A stretch of 64,000 nt of DNA, taken from the NCBI GenBank assembly GCA_947471985.1, contig CANIZL010000001.1, forward strand, positions 62,001 to 126,000. The letters are read 5' to 3'. The notes under the pieces were generated by a model, which did not search any database, was not told the origin of the DNA, and saw only the letters and a program-made list of their open reading frames with translations. Made by a program: the position numbers and the translations under genes. This DNA is from Verrucomicrobiota bacterium. Its GTDB lineage: Bacteria > Verrucomicrobiota > Verrucomicrobiia > Limisphaerales > UBA9464. Shown in pieces: positions 18,618-29,868 of the stretch (the stretch's first letter is position 1; each line of letters opens with the position of its first letter).

Positions 18618-19826
18618 ATGAATCATTTTGATGTGTTGGTCATTGGCGGCGGCGCGGCCGGGTTGTTTTGCGCGGCGACGGCGGGGAAGCGCGGCCGCCG
18701 GGTGGCTGTATTGGAACAGAACGTTCGTCCCGGAAACAAGGTGCTGATTTCCGGCGGCGGTCGGTGCAATTTCACCAACGTCGGGGCTACCTCGGCGAAT
18801 TACGTGACCCACGGCAGCCCGCACTTTTCGAAATCCGCTTTGGCGCGGTATCGGCCGGCGGATTTTGTCGCGCTGGTGGAGCGCCACGGCATTGCGTGGA
18901 ACGAACGGAAATTGGGCCAACTCTTCTGCGACCACAGCTCCAAGGACATTCTGCGGTTGTTGGAAACGGAATGCAGTGACGCCGGAGTCAGCGTCAAGGT
19001 GCAGTGTCGGGTGGGGGCGGTGCGTCGGGCAGAAGCCGGCGACGGCGGGAAGGCGGGCTGGGTCGTGTCCACCGCCCAGGGGGATCTGACGTCGGACTCG
19101 CTGGTGATCGCCTGCGGTGCCTTGTCCTTTCCCAAACTGGGAGCGAATCCCTTTGGCTATCGGATTGCGGAACAGTTCGGTGTGCCGGTCATCCCCCCCC
19201 GTCCCGGACTGGTGCCACTCACGTTCGCACCGGCGGAACTGGCGGCGTTTGGATCGCTGAGCGGCATTGCGTTCATGAGCATCAGCTCGGTGGCGGATCC
19301 CGCTGCCCGCGATGTTCCCTCGTTCCGAGAGAACCTGCTCTTCACCCACCGGGGACTAAGCGGTCCGTCGGTCTTGCAGATTTCGTCCTACTTGAAACCG
19401 GGGGAACGGGTGCGGTTTAATCTCCTGCCGGACCACGATCTCCGGGCCATTTTTGCCGAGAACCGGGTGGGGGGCCGGGAGCTGCGCCCGCTGTTGCGAC
19501 AGCATTTTCCCGACCGGTTGGTTTCGCTGTTGGATGCGGAAATTCCGTTGGGTCCGATTGCGCAGGTACCGGGCGTGGCTTTGGAACGGCTGGCGCGCCG
19601 GCTGCATGCCTGGGAGTTCACTCCGGCGGGGGATGAAGGGTACGCCAAGGCCGAGGTGACGGTCGGAGGCGTCGCCACAGAGGCTTTGAGTTCGAAAACC
19701 ATGGAGGCCCGCGCGGTGCCAGGATTGTACTTCATTGGTGAAGTGGTGGACGTCACGGGCTGGCTGGGGGGCTATAACTTTCAGTGGGCCTGGGCGAGCG
19801 GCTTCGCGGCGGGACAGGCGGCCTGA
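18618..19826 (+). CDS. HI0933/BaiN-family NAD(P)/FAD-dependent oxidoreductase
   Basis: FDVLVIGGGAAGLFCAATAGKRGRRVAVLEQN..PGNKVLISGGGRCNFTN...C-terminal FIGEVVDVTGWLGGYNFQWAWASGFAAG. Confidence 0.93.
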   Translation: MNHFDVLVIGGGAAGLFCAATAGKRGRRVAVLEQNVRPGNKVLISGGGRCNFTNVGATSANYVTHGSPHFSKSALARYRPADFVALVERHGIAWNERKLGQLFCDHSSKDILRLLETECSDAGVSVKVQCRVGAVRRAEAGDGGKAGWVVSTAQGDLTSDSLVIACGALSFPKLGANPFGYRIAEQFGVPVIPPRPGLVPLTFAPAELAAFGSLSGIAFMSISSVADPAARDVPSFRENLLFTHRGLSGPSVLQISSYLKPGERVRFNLLPDHDLRAIFAENRVGGRELRPLLRQHFPDRLVSLLDAEIPLGPIAQVPGVALERLARRLHAWEFTPAGDEGYAKAEVTVGGVATEALSSKTMEARAVPGLYFIGEVVDVTGWLGGYNFQWAWASGFAAGQAA

Positions 19827-19886
19827 GGTGATGGCGCCCCCATCCGGTTTTGTCCATCGGCTTCGGTTGGATCTAGGCTGGACAAC

Positions 19887-20513
19887 GTGAACGACATCGC
19901 GCTTGAGCATCTGGGTAAGGTGGATCCGGTGATGCGCCGGGTGATCCGCGAAATTGGTCCCTGCACGCTGGAGCCCGAGGCGCGCCGTTCTCCCTTTGAA
20001 TCCCTGATCCGGGCCGTGGCCCACCAGCAACTCCACGGCAAGGCGGCGGAAACTATTCTGGGCCGTTTTCTCGCCCATTTTCCCGGGCGCCGCTTTCCGC
20101 GCCCGGCCGATCTGACGGCCGTTCCGGATGAAGCCATTCGCGCCGCGGGGTTTTCTGGTGCCAAGCTGCGCGCGATTCGGGACATTGCCGACAAGGCGCT
20201 GACCGGAGCGGTGCCCACGGCGCGGCGGATCCAGCGACTTTCGGACGAGGAAATTATCGAGTGTCTGACGGAATGCCGGGGGGTGGGGCGCTGGACGGTG
20301 GAGATGCTGCTGATTTTTCAATTGGGTCGGCCGGATGTCCTGCCGGCGGACGATTTCGGAGTGCGCGAAGGCTTCAAGCACGCGTTTAAATTGCCGGCCC
20401 AACCTCGGCCCAAGGAATTACTGGCGTACGGGGAACGCTGGGCCCCGCATCGGACCACCGCTGCTTGGTACCTCTGGCGCGTGGCGGACCGGGCGAAGGC
20501 CGGCCCGAAGTGA
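19887..20513 (+). CDS. DNA-3-methyladenine glycosylase II-like (AlkA family, HhH-GPD)
   Basis: PFESLIRAVAHQQLHGKAAETILGRF...LTECRGVGRWTVEMLLIFQLGRPDVLPADDFGVREG: HhH-GPD motif with catalytic Asp. Confidence 0.9.
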   Translation: MNDIALEHLGKVDPVMRRVIREIGPCTLEPEARRSPFESLIRAVAHQQLHGKAAETILGRFLAHFPGRRFPRPADLTAVPDEAIRAAGFSGAKLRAIRDIADKALTGAVPTARRIQRLSDEEIIECLTECRGVGRWTVEMLLIFQLGRPDVLPADDFGVREGFKHAFKLPAQPRPKELLAYGERWAPHRTTAAWYLWRVADRAKAGPK

Positions 20514-20595
20514 GGACCATCTGGCGGGTGCAATTCCGTCCGCGTTCACTTTGCCAGAACCGGTGGATTGCGGCACGGTGATCCCGCGCGATCGC

Positions 20596-21720
20596 ATGAC
20601 GTTACCCTGGACCACGGAACCGGAACGGCGTTGGTGGCAATTGCCGGTGTTCTGGACTCTGGCGTTGTCGTTGCTGCTGCATGCCCTGAGCCTGCTGCTC
20701 TGGACGGCGCTGCCCGCGTTCCTGGCGCATCCCCCCGACTGGATGCCGCGGTGGTTGGTGGACGCCGCCCGCTCGGTCCCGGCTCTGGCCCAAGTCCCGG
20801 AGCCGCCGAAACCGAAAACACCGGAATTGCCCCGACCCGAGGAGTTTGAGATCCCGCTCTCCTTCATCGAAGTGGATCCGGCTTTGGCGGTGGCTGAGAA
20901 GCCCAAGGGTGCACAGTTCCAAAGCACGGCCAACACGCTGGCGCAAAACGAAGCCGCCCCGAAGCCGGAGCTGAAGCAGCCCTTCATTGCGGGGAATCAG
21001 GAGAAGTATCCCAAAACCTTCGACACAGAAAAGGTGAAGCCCAAGGCCGAGCCCAAGCCGAAGGAAGCGCCCGAGGTGGAGCTGGCCGAGGCGGATCGCG
21101 TTCGGCAGGAACCCAAGCCGGTTCAACCTAAGCAGGAACCGATACCGGCCCAACCGCCGGCGACGCAGCCCAAGGGGGAACTGGAACTGGCCATGGTTGC
21201 CAAGCCCGGTCCGCCGACCCCGCCGCGACCGGTGACTCCACCGCCGCGGGAGGCCCAAGCCGCCCAGGCGCCGCAGGAGGAACAGCGGCCCACCCGGCGC
21301 AGGGCCCTGAAGAACTTGGCCCAGGCCCGTCAGGACAAGGGGATCATCGTGGGGGAGAAAATGAAACAGGACGGCGGGGTCCAGCGTCGGGGCATTGCGT
21401 CTTTCAATGCGGAACGCGGTCCCATGGGCGACTACGGCTCCCGGATGTGGGCGGCCGTTCAGGAGCGCTGGTTTGCCACGCTGGAGGCCCAGAAGTTCGC
21501 CGGCGAATTCCGGGGTAAAGTGGTCATCGACTTTAAACTTCACCCGGACGGGGCGGTCACCGAAGTCACGGTAAAAAACGAAGGCTCGGACGACGCGATC
21601 TATTCCATGTATTGCGTCGCTTCGATCCAGCTCTCCGCGAGCTTTGGGCTCTGGTCGAACGAAATGAAAACGACCTACGGACTCAAGCCCATCGATTGCG
21701 AGTGCGTCTTCTGGTATTGA
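20596..21720 (+). CDS. TonB-like energy transducer with Pro/Lys/Glu-rich linker
   Basis: N-terminal TM (WTLALSLLLHALSLLLWTALPAF), long PKP/PEP-rich linker, C-terminal FRGKVVIDFKLHPDGAVTEVTVKNEGSDD. Confidence 0.65.
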   Translation: MTLPWTTEPERRWWQLPVFWTLALSLLLHALSLLLWTALPAFLAHPPDWMPRWLVDAARSVPALAQVPEPPKPKTPELPRPEEFEIPLSFIEVDPALAVAEKPKGAQFQSTANTLAQNEAAPKPELKQPFIAGNQEKYPKTFDTEKVKPKAEPKPKEAPEVELAEADRVRQEPKPVQPKQEPIPAQPPATQPKGELELAMVAKPGPPTPPRPVTPPPREAQAAQAPQEEQRPTRRRALKNLAQARQDKGIIVGEKMKQDGGVQRRGIASFNAERGPMGDYGSRMWAAVQERWFATLEAQKFAGEFRGKVVIDFKLHPDGAVTEVTVKNEGSDDAIYSMYCVASIQLSASFGLWSNEMKTTYGLKPIDCECVFWY

Positions 21721-21851
21721 CGCTGAACGCAGAAGTGCGCGGGAGGCGATAATCCTCCATCACTGCGGCACACCGATCGGCGGCGCGATCCTCCGGCCGT
21801 TCTTCCCTCTAGTGTTTAGCGGTAGCCGGTTCCGGGCAGATCCGGAGCAGG

Positions 21852-22067
21852 TTAGCCGAGGCGGTAGGTGATTCGCGCCTTGTTCATGTCGTAGGGCGAC
21901 ATTTCCAAGCGCACGCGATCACCCACGGTGAGGCGGATGAAGCGTTTGCGCATCTTTCCGGAGATATGTGCCAGCACGATGTGCTGGCTGTTGTCCAATT
22001 GGATGCGAAACATCGTCCCGGCGAGTACGGTGACAACGGTGCCTTCTGTCTGAATCGGTTCTTCCAC
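21852..22067 (-). CDS. infA: Translation initiation factor IF-1
   Basis: 71 aa: [64 protein letters not shown]. Confidence 0.95.
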   Translation of the reverse strand: MEEPIQTEGTVVTVLAGTMFRIQLDNSQHIVLAHISGKMRKRFIRLTVGDRVRLEMSPYDMNKARITYRLG

Positions 22068-22243
22068 AAGTACTAAATGGCCCTTCCGGCGACTGGCAGT
22101 TCCTGGAACCGTCCAACCAACGAAATAAGCCGAGCGGGCAGGTTGGCGGGCACTCGGGTCAACGCAAGGCTCAGTTGGCGTGGGAAACCGGTTTGCGGTC
22201 GTCCGTTTCCCGGGGTACGCCCGGTCAGGAGGCGGACCGCCGG

Positions 22244-23077
22244 CTACCGAACGGCGTCCTGAATTCGGCAGAGTTGGGCCAGTAAACGGGGCATTTCGGC
22301 CAGGGGAATCATGTTCGGCCCGTCACTCAGTGCCTGTTCGGGATTCGGATGGGTCTCGATGAAGAGCCCCTGCGCGCCGGCGACCAGCGCACATTTGGCG
22401 AGTAGCGGGGCAAATTCGCGATCCCCCCCGGTGCGATCCCCGAGCCCTCCTGGCTGCTGCACGGAATGAGTGGCATCGAAGACGATCGGAAACCCGAGTT
22501 TGGCCATGATGGGGAGCGAGCGGAAATCGGAAACCAGATTGTGGTACCCGAAGGTCGTCCCGCGTTCGCAGAGCATCAAATACCGCCCCCCGGCGGCGAC
22601 CGCCTTCTTGACGACGTTGCCCATGTCTTGGGGCGCCAGGAATTGCCCCTTCTTGATGTTGACGATCCGTCCCGTGCTGACCGCGGCGAGGATCAGATCC
22701 GTCTGGCGGCACAGAAAGGCGGGAATCTGCAGCACGTCGCAGACTTTGCCGGCCGCCAGCGCCTGTTCCTCCGTATGCACGTCCGTGACCACGGGGACGC
22801 CGGTTTCGGCGCGGATCCGGGCGAGGATTTCCAGGCCGTCCGCGATGCCCGGTCCGCGGAACGAGGCGCCGGAGGATCGGTTGGCCTTGTCGAAGCTTGC
22901 CTTGAAGACGTAGGGAATCCCCAGCCGGGCGCACGTGGACTTCATCTGACGGGCAATTTGCCGGCACAGTGCCTCGCTTTCGATGACGCAGGGGCCGGAC
23001 AGCAGGAAGAAACGGCGGGACCGGCTCAGCGTGCGCCAGAGTTGGGCCGGAGTGGGTGGGACGGAAGTTTTGGGCAT
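22244..23077 (-). CDS. kdsA: 3-deoxy-8-phosphooctulonate synthase
   Basis: [16 protein letters not shown]...[49 protein letters not shown]...[13 protein letters not shown]. Confidence 0.95.
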   Translation of the reverse strand: MPKTSVPPTPAQLWRTLSRSRRFFLLSGPCVIESEALCRQIARQMKSTCARLGIPYVFKASFDKANRSSGASFRGPGIADGLEILARIRAETGVPVVTDVHTEEQALAAGKVCDVLQIPAFLCRQTDLILAAVSTGRIVNIKKGQFLAPQDMGNVVKKAVAAGGRYLMLCERGTTFGYHNLVSDFRSLPIMAKLGFPIVFDATHSVQQPGGLGDRTGGDREFAPLLAKCALVAGAQGLFIETHPNPEQALSDGPNMIPLAEMPRLLAQLCRIQDAVR

Positions 23078-23273
23078 GGGAAACGCGGGCGGAAATTTTA
23101 ATGCCGAAGGGCGTGATCGAGGTCCCGCAACAGCCAGAAAACTCCCGATATTTTCATCTGCCGGCTAATCACGACGGCGCGTGCTCCGGGGCAAGTGAAA
23201 GTGCGGCGGATCAACTCGGCCACGGACTGCACATTGACGCCCGGGAGGTCTCCGCCAATCTGCGCCCTCATTT

Positions 23274-24821
23274 ATGGCAAAATTGCAGCGGGCGCTTCTT
23301 TCGGTTTCGGATAAGACCGGTTTGGTGGATCTCGCCCGGGGGCTGGTGGCCGCCGGGGTGGAGCTGCTTTCCACGGGTGGCACGGCCAAGGCCATCCGGG
23401 ACGCGGGCCTGCCGGTGAAGGACATTTCGGAGCACACGGGTTTTCCCGAGATGCTCGACGGCCGGGTCAAGACCCTGCACCCGCTGGTTCACGGCGGCCT
23501 GCTGTATCTCCGGGGTAATGCGGAACATGAGGCCACGGTCCAGGCGCACGGGATTCGGCCGATTGATCTGGTGGTGGTGAATCTGTATCCGTTCGAGGCC
23601 ACCGTGGCCCGTCCCGGTGTGAGCCTGCATGATGCGATCGAAAACATCGATATCGGCGGACCCTCGATGTTGCGGAGTGCCGCCAAGAACCATGAATCGG
23701 TGACCGTGGTGGTGGATCCGTCGGATTACTCCCGGGTCCTGGAGCAGATCCAGGCCGGCGGCGATACGACCTTGGAATTGCGGCGGCAGCTCGCCGCCAA
23801 GGTGTATGCCCGCACGGCGGCCTATGATGCGGCGATTGCCGCTCATTTGACCCGCGAGTTTTCCGACGGCACGCAGCCGTTGCCGGCGCTGGCGGTCAGT
23901 GCGCCGCTCGTACAGACGCTCCGCTACGGCGAAAATCCGCACCAGAAGGCCGCCTTGTACGGCCGGTTTCCCGAGTACTTCACCCAACTGCATGGGAAGG
24001 AGCTTTCCTATAACAACATTCTCGATCTCACCGCCGCTGCGGCGCTGATCACGGAATTCGCGGGAGATCCGCCGACGCTGGCAATTCTCAAGCACACGAA
24101 TCCGTGCGGCGTGGGGCAGGGGGCCGATCTGCGGTCCGCTTGGGACAAGGCGTATGCCACCGACCGTCAGGCCCCGTTCGGCGGGATCATCGCGGTCAAC
24201 GGCACGCTGGATCTCGCCTGCGCTCAGGCGATCGCGGAGATCTTCAGCGAGGTGATCATCGCGCCGGATTTTGCGCCGGACGCTCTCGCCCTGCTGCAGC
24301 AGAAGAAGAATCTGCGCCTGCTCCGCATCCGGCGGAATCCGGTCTCCACCGCACCCTACGACCTGCGCAGCGTGGGAGCGGAATCGTATCTGCTCCAGGC
24401 GCGGGATTTGAAGCTGACGTCAGCGGCGGAGTTGAAGGTCGTTACGGAACGGGCGCCGTCGCCCGCGGAACTGCAGGCGATGCTTTTCGGCTGGCGGGTG
24501 GTGAAACATCTCAAGTCCAACGCGATTCTGTATTGCGGCCTGGATCGGACATTGGGCGTCGGTGCCGGCCAGATGAGCCGGGTGGACTCCAGCCGGATCG
24601 CGGTCTGGAAGGCGGGTGAGGCGAAGCTTTCGTTAACCGGCAGCGTGGTTTGTTCGGATGCGTTCTTCCCGTTCCCCGACGGTTTGATCGCCGCCGGAGA
24701 AGCGGGCGCCACCGCGGCGATCCAGCCTGGTGGATCGATGCGGGATGCTGAAGTGATCGCGGCGGCCAATGCCCGCGGCATGGCGATGGTCTTCACCGGC
24801 CACCGCCATTTCCGGCACTGA
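23274..24821 (+). CDS. purH: Bifunctional AICAR formyltransferase / IMP cyclohydrolase
   Basis: [43 protein letters not shown]...[38 protein letters not shown]. Confidence 0.97.
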   Translation: MAKLQRALLSVSDKTGLVDLARGLVAAGVELLSTGGTAKAIRDAGLPVKDISEHTGFPEMLDGRVKTLHPLVHGGLLYLRGNAEHEATVQAHGIRPIDLVVVNLYPFEATVARPGVSLHDAIENIDIGGPSMLRSAAKNHESVTVVVDPSDYSRVLEQIQAGGDTTLELRRQLAAKVYARTAAYDAAIAAHLTREFSDGTQPLPALAVSAPLVQTLRYGENPHQKAALYGRFPEYFTQLHGKELSYNNILDLTAAAALITEFAGDPPTLAILKHTNPCGVGQGADLRSAWDKAYATDRQAPFGGIIAVNGTLDLACAQAIAEIFSEVIIAPDFAPDALALLQQKKNLRLLRIRRNPVSTAPYDLRSVGAESYLLQARDLKLTSAAELKVVTERAPSPAELQAMLFGWRVVKHLKSNAILYCGLDRTLGVGAGQMSRVDSSRIAVWKAGEAKLSLTGSVVCSDAFFPFPDGLIAAGEAGATAAIQPGGSMRDAEVIAAANARGMAMVFTGHRHFRH

Positions 24822-24864
24822 GTTCGTCCCGGTCGATTCGGGGACCCGAATCGACCTTTCGGCC

Positions 24865-27800
24865 TTAATGGTGGGTGGTGCTCGCCGAATGCGCGGCGGG
24901 CGACGCCACCTGCGGTCCCCGCCAGCGGGCCATGAGCTTCATGATGACCACATAGAAGACCGGCGTGAGGAACAGGCCGAAGAAGGTCACACCGATCATT
25001 CCAGAAAACACCGCCACACCCATCGCCTGGCGCATTTCCGCCCCGGCTCCGTGGGACGTCACGAGCGGATAGACGCCGGCGATAAAGGCGATGGAAGTCA
25101 TCAGAATCGGGCGCAGGCGCAAACGGCAGGCGGTCAGCGCCGCCTCCACGATGCTGAGCCCGCCGAGTTGCTTTTCCCGGGCGAATTCGACGATCAAAAT
25201 TGCGTTCTTGCAGGCCAGACCCACCAGCACGATCAGACCGATCTGGGTGAAGATGTTATTGTCCGAGCCCTTGATGATGACGCCCACCATCGCGCTGAGC
25301 ACACTGAGTGGAACGATCAGGATGATGGTGAGCGGCAGGGCGAAACTCTCGTACTGCGCCGCCAGCACGAAGAACACCAGCAGGAGGCACAACGGGAAAA
25401 TTAGGATGGCGGTGTTGCCGGCGAGGCGCTGCTGGAAGGTCAGTTCGGTCCAGGAATAGCCCATGCCCGGCGGGAGGTTCCGTTTCACCAGATCCTCCAT
25501 GAAGGCTTCCGCCTGCCCGGAGCTATAGCCGGGCGCCGGAGCCCCGTTGATTTCCGCCGCGGGATAACCGTTGTAGCGCATCACGCGGTCCGGTCCGTAA
25601 CCCTCGGTGACGGTCACCAGCGTCTTCAACGGCACCATTTCTCCCCGGCCGTTGCGGACGCGCAGTTGATCGATATCGCTGGCCTGTCCCCGAAACCGGG
25701 CGTCCGCCTGGGCGACGACCTGGTAGGTGCGGCCGAAACGATTGAAATCATTCACGTACAGCGAGCCGAGGTAGATCTGCATGGTTTCGAAGATCCCCTG
25801 AACCGGCACACCCATGGATTTGGCCTTCACCCGGTCCACGTCCGCGGCCAATTGCGGCACGTTGATCTGGTAGGTGGAATAGACGGCCTGCAGCACGTTG
25901 GTGGCATAGGCCTGGTAGATGGTGCCCCAAGTGGAATTATAGAGCGCCTCCTGACCCAGATTGGCCCGGTCTTCGATGTACAGCTTGAACCCGCCGCCGG
26001 TGCTCAAACCGTTGACGGGCGGAGCATTGATCACCAGGCAGCGCGCCTCCTTGATCTGACTGAAGAGGCCCATCAGGCGGGCCTGAATGGCCTTCGCAGA
26101 AAGGTCCTCTGTCCGGCGTTCCTCGAACGGTTTGAGGGAAATAAAGGTAATGCCGGAATTGGGGCTCGCGGTGAAGCCGTTCGGGGACAATCCGGGAAAC
26201 GCAATCGACGCCTCCACTCCCGGCACGCTGAGCGCCAGTTCGGTCATTCGTTTCACGACGGCATCGGTGCGGTCGAGCGAGGCGGCGTCGGGCAGTTGCG
26301 CGGCGCAGATTAGATATTGTTTATCCTGATCGGGAATGAAACCGGTGGGCACCGAGTTAAACACGCGGCCGGTCAGCCAGACGAGCCCGGCGTACACCAG
26401 CAGGGCGATCAAACTGCCGCGGATCACCCGAGTGACCCCGGCCGAATAGCGATCGGCGGACCAGGCGAAGAAGCGATTGAACCCGCGGAAGAACCAGCCG
26501 AAAACGTAATCCAATCCGCGAGTGAGGGCATCCTTGGGTTCATGGTGGCCCCGCAGCAGTACAGCGGCGAGCGCCGGGGAAAGGGTGAGTGAGTTGAATG
26601 CCGAGATCACCGTGGAGATGGCGATGGTCAGAGCGAACTGCTTGTAGAACTGACCGGTCAGTCCGCTGATGAAGGCGGTGGGGATGAAGACGGCGCACAG
26701 CACCAGGGCCGTGGCCACGATGGGCCCTGTGACTTCCTCCATCGCCCGCTGAGTGGCCTTCACCGGACTGAGTCCCAGCGCAATGTTCCGTTCCACGTTT
26801 TCGACGACCACGATCGCGTCGTCGACGACAATTCCGATGGCGAGGACCAAGCCGAACAGGGACAGCGCGTTGATGGAGAATCCCATCATCGACATGACGG
26901 CGAACGTGCCGACCAGCGACACGGGTACGGCGGCGAGCGGGATGATCGAGGCCCGCCAGGTTTGCAGGAAGACAAGGACGACCAGCACTACGAGCAACAC
27001 TGCTTCAAAGAGGGTATGCACCACGGCATCGATGGATTTGGCGACGAAGACGGTGGGATCATAGGCCACCCGAAAATCGAGACCGGCGGGGAAATTCTTC
27101 TTCAGCTCGGCCATCGTCTGCCGGACGTTCCGCGAAAGCTCCAGGGCATTGCTGCCGGGTTGCTGAAAAATCGGCAGGGCCACCGCTGACTTATTGTTGA
27201 GCTGGGAGCGCAGGGCAAAATCCCCGGCGCCGAGTTCGATGCGGGCAACATCCCGCAGGCGGACGATCTCTCCGTAGGATCCGGCTTTGATGACGATTTC
27301 CCCAAACTCCGCTTCGCTGATCAGGCGTCCCTTGGCATTGACCTGCAATTCAAAATCGGTCGTGGCGGCCATGGGCTGTTTGCCGACGGCGCCGGCGGCG
27401 ACCTGGACGTTTTGCTCCCGGATGGCATTGACGACGTCGCTGGCGGTGAGGCCTTTGGCCGCAACCTTGGCCGGGTTCAGCCAGACGCGCATGGCGTAAT
27501 CACCCGACCCGAACACCTGCACCTGACCAACTCCGGGGATCCGCGCCAGCGTGTCCTTTACCTGGAGCGTGGCGTAGTTGCGTACGTAAATATCGTCATA
27601 GGTGCCATCGGAGATGAGATGAACCACCATCGTCAGGTCCGGAGAAGACTTGATCGTGAGCACCCCCAAACGCCGCACTTCTTCGGGGAGTTTTGGCAGG
27701 GCCTGGGAAACCCGGTTCTGCACCAGCACCTGAGCTTTGTCGATGTCCGTTCCCAACTTGAACGTCACGGTCAGGGTCATCACCCCGTCGCTGGTGGATT

Positions 27801-28047
27801 GGGAAAAGATGTAGAGGGAATTTTCCACCCCGTTGAGCTGTTGTTCCAGCGGGACGGCGACGGTTTCCGAAATGGTGTTGGGGTTGGCGCCGGGGTAAAC
27901 CGCCCGTACGACGACCTGGGGTGGCACGACCTCGGGGTATTCGCTGATGGGCAGGCGCACCATCGCCAGCAGTCCGACCAGCAGGATCGTTAACGATAAA
28001 ACGCCGGCAAAGATCGGGCGTTTGATGAAGAAATGGGAGAAATTCAT
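24865..28047 (-). CDS. RND (HAE1/AcrB-type) multidrug efflux transporter permease
   Basis: MNFSHFFIKRPIFAGVLSLTILLVGLLAMVRLPISEYPEVVPPQVVVRAVYPGANP...FALAIGIVVDDAIVVVENVERNI; 1060 aa. Confidence 0.95.
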   Translation of the reverse strand: MNFSHFFIKRPIFAGVLSLTILLVGLLAMVRLPISEYPEVVPPQVVVRAVYPGANPNTISETVAVPLEQQLNGVENSLYIFSQSTSDGVMTLTVTFKLGTDIDKAQVLVQNRVSQALPKLPEEVRRLGVLTIKSSPDLTMVVHLISDGTYDDIYVRNYATLQVKDTLARIPGVGQVQVFGSGDYAMRVWLNPAKVAAKGLTASDVVNAIREQNVQVAAGAVGKQPMAATTDFELQVNAKGRLISEAEFGEIVIKAGSYGEIVRLRDVARIELGAGDFALRSQLNNKSAVALPIFQQPGSNALELSRNVRQTMAELKKNFPAGLDFRVAYDPTVFVAKSIDAVVHTLFEAVLLVVLVVLVFLQTWRASIIPLAAVPVSLVGTFAVMSMMGFSINALSLFGLVLAIGIVVDDAIVVVENVERNIALGLSPVKATQRAMEEVTGPIVATALVLCAVFIPTAFISGLTGQFYKQFALTIAISTVISAFNSLTLSPALAAVLLRGHHEPKDALTRGLDYVFGWFFRGFNRFFAWSADRYSAGVTRVIRGSLIALLVYAGLVWLTGRVFNSVPTGFIPDQDKQYLICAAQLPDAASLDRTDAVVKRMTELALSVPGVEASIAFPGLSPNGFTASPNSGITFISLKPFEERRTEDLSAKAIQARLMGLFSQIKEARCLVINAPPVNGLSTGGGFKLYIEDRANLGQEALYNSTWGTIYQAYATNVLQAVYSTYQINVPQLAADVDRVKAKSMGVPVQGIFETMQIYLGSLYVNDFNRFGRTYQVVAQADARFRGQASDIDQLRVRNGRGEMVPLKTLVTVTEGYGPDRVMRYNGYPAAEINGAPAPGYSSGQAEAFMEDLVKRNLPPGMGYSWTELTFQQRLAGNTAILIFPLCLLLVFFVLAAQYESFALPLTIILIVPLSVLSAMVGVIIKGSDNNIFTQIGLIVLVGLACKNAILIVEFAREKQLGGLSIVEAALTACRLRLRPILMTSIAFIAGVYPLVTSHGAGAEMRQAMGVAVFSGMIGVTFFGLFLTPVFYVVIMKLMARWRGPQVASPAAHSASTTHH

Positions 28048-28074
28048 GACCCGCGTACGCTCGAGGCTGCGGTT

Positions 28075-29229
28075 TTACGGCGTTTTGACCGTGGCGGGGG
28101 GCTCGGGCGCCAGCGGCATGCCGGGAGCCATGATCCGCTGCAGGCCGTTGATGACGATCCGGTCGCCGGAGTTCAAGCCACGTTCCACGATGCGTTTGCC
28201 GTCGACAAAAGTGCCCAGGGTCACGAAGGATTTCTGGGCGGTGTTGGAGGCGGAAAGGGTCCACACGTAGCGGAGACTTTGTTCGGTGCCCACGGCGAGG
28301 TCCGGGATGAGGATCACGGGTTTCCGGGCGCTGCTGGGGACGCGCAAGCGGGCGTAGAGTCCCGGCACCAACACCCCGCCCGCATTGGGAAAGGTGCTGC
28401 GGACCACCATCGTACCCGTATTCGGATCCAAGCGATTGTCGAAATGCTCAATAGTGCCGTGGTGGGCGAAACCGGCGCCATCGGCGATCTGCAACGCCAC
28501 GGATACCAGGCCCTCCGCGGTCTTTTCCAGTTTCCCCTCCCGCTCGAGCTTGCGGTAGTTCAGCAGGGCGCCTTCCTCCATGGCGGCGTAGACGTGAACC
28601 GGATCCACGCTGACCACGGTGGCCAGCAGGGTGGTGAAGCCGTCCACGCCCGAGACATTGTTGCCGGCGGTGACGAGGGCGCGGCTGACCCGGCCCGCGA
28701 TGGGGGATTTCACCTGACAATAGTCCAAATTGATCTGGGCACTATGACGCGTGGCTTCGGCGGCCAGGACGGCGGCGGCCGATTCCCGGGCCTTCCATTT
28801 CCGCGTATCGTTCTCCTCGGTGGAAATGGTTTTATCGGCCAGGAGCTGGGCACCGCGGGCGGCTTCCCGGGCGCTGATTTCGGCGGTGGCTTGGGCCCGT
28901 TGCAGATTGGCATCCGCCAGTTGCAGCGCGGTCTCCAGCGGGCGCGGATTGATGACAAATAGGACCTCTCCCGCGCGGACCATTTGTCCGGGCTGAAACC
29001 GGACCTCCGTAATATAGCCGGAAACCCGGGGCCGGATTTCGACGGTCTCGGTGGCTTCGACGCGGGCGGAGAAATCCTCCGTCAGGGTCAGCTCACGGAC
29101 CTCCACGGGTGCGACGGTGACGGGCGTAGGCCCCGGCGGTGGGCCGGCAGCGGGCGGTGCGGCGCGGTGGCAGCCGGTCAATCCGGCGAGCAGGAACGGG
29201 ACCGCGGCAATAAAACGAAGTGGGGTCAT
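28075..29229 (-). CDS. RND efflux periplasmic adaptor (membrane fusion) lipoprotein
   Basis: Lipobox FLLAGLTGCH; VEIRPRVSGYITEVRFQPGQMVRAGEVLFVINPRPLETAL; immediately upstream of the RND permease. ORF-track start at 29868 is an over-extension. Confidence 0.9.
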   Translation of the reverse strand: MTPLRFIAAVPFLLAGLTGCHRAAPPAAGPPPGPTPVTVAPVEVRELTLTEDFSARVEATETVEIRPRVSGYITEVRFQPGQMVRAGEVLFVINPRPLETALQLADANLQRAQATAEISAREAARGAQLLADKTISTEENDTRKWKARESAAAVLAAEATRHSAQINLDYCQVKSPIAGRVSRALVTAGNNVSGVDGFTTLLATVVSVDPVHVYAAMEEGALLNYRKLEREGKLEKTAEGLVSVALQIADGAGFAHHGTIEHFDNRLDPNTGTMVVRSTFPNAGGVLVPGLYARLRVPSSARKPVILIPDLAVGTEQSLRYVWTLSASNTAQKSFVTLGTFVDGKRIVERGLNSGDRIVINGLQRIMAPGMPLAPEPPATVKTP

Positions 29230-29324
29230 GGTGATGCCCATGGGCGGTCGCAAGACTTCCACGGTCTGGCGCGGCGGCAACCAGAATTCGTTTAGGGGGA
29301 AAATGAACTGGCTATTGGCCGTGT

Positions 29325-29834
29325 TTACCGCTTCAGGGTGCGCACGGCCGTCACCCGGGCGAGCTGCCATCGGCCTTCCTGGTTCCGGCGCAGGCGCACC
29401 TCGAATTCCTGGGCCGCAAACTCCATTCCAGGACGACTGGTCGCGACGCTCGCCGTAAAAGCCGCGCGGGCCTCCCGACCGTCCGGTGAAACGGGCTCCA
29501 CGATCACGTCGTGCAGCGTCACATCGCAGCGGCTCAATAAGGTGAAGGTCGCCTGAACAGCCGCTTGCAATTCCTCCCGTCCCTTGAGCGGCGGAACCTG
29601 GGGCACGACCTGATCCAGACTGATCGTGATGTCGTCGGTAAAGAGACCCATCACATGGTTGAACCGCGCCACCTTGGCGATGTTGCCAGTGCCGGTTGGA
29701 AAATTGAAGTCCGACAGAAGCGACCGGAGCGTGCGTCGGATTCGCGCCTCCTCGGTGAAATAGGTGGCGCGCACCCACCAGAGCGCCGCCACAATCCCGA
29801 TCAGCACCAACCCCCGGCCGAGCGCGCGCTTCAT
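29325..29834 (-). CDS. Hypothetical membrane-anchored protein, possibly NTF2/SnoaL-like
   Basis: N-terminal TM (GLVLIGIVAALWWV), then an alpha/beta domain of about 140 aa. Fold assignment is tentative. Confidence 0.5.
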   Translation of the reverse strand: MKRALGRGLVLIGIVAALWWVRATYFTEEARIRRTLRSLLSDFNFPTGTGNIAKVARFNHVMGLFTDDITISLDQVVPQVPPLKGREELQAAVQATFTLLSRCDVTLHDVIVEPVSPDGREARAAFTASVATSRPGMEFAAQEFEVRLRRNQEGRWQLARVTAVRTLKR

Positions 29835-29868
29835 GGTGATTTTTCGGGGGACGGTCGAGAGCGTACAA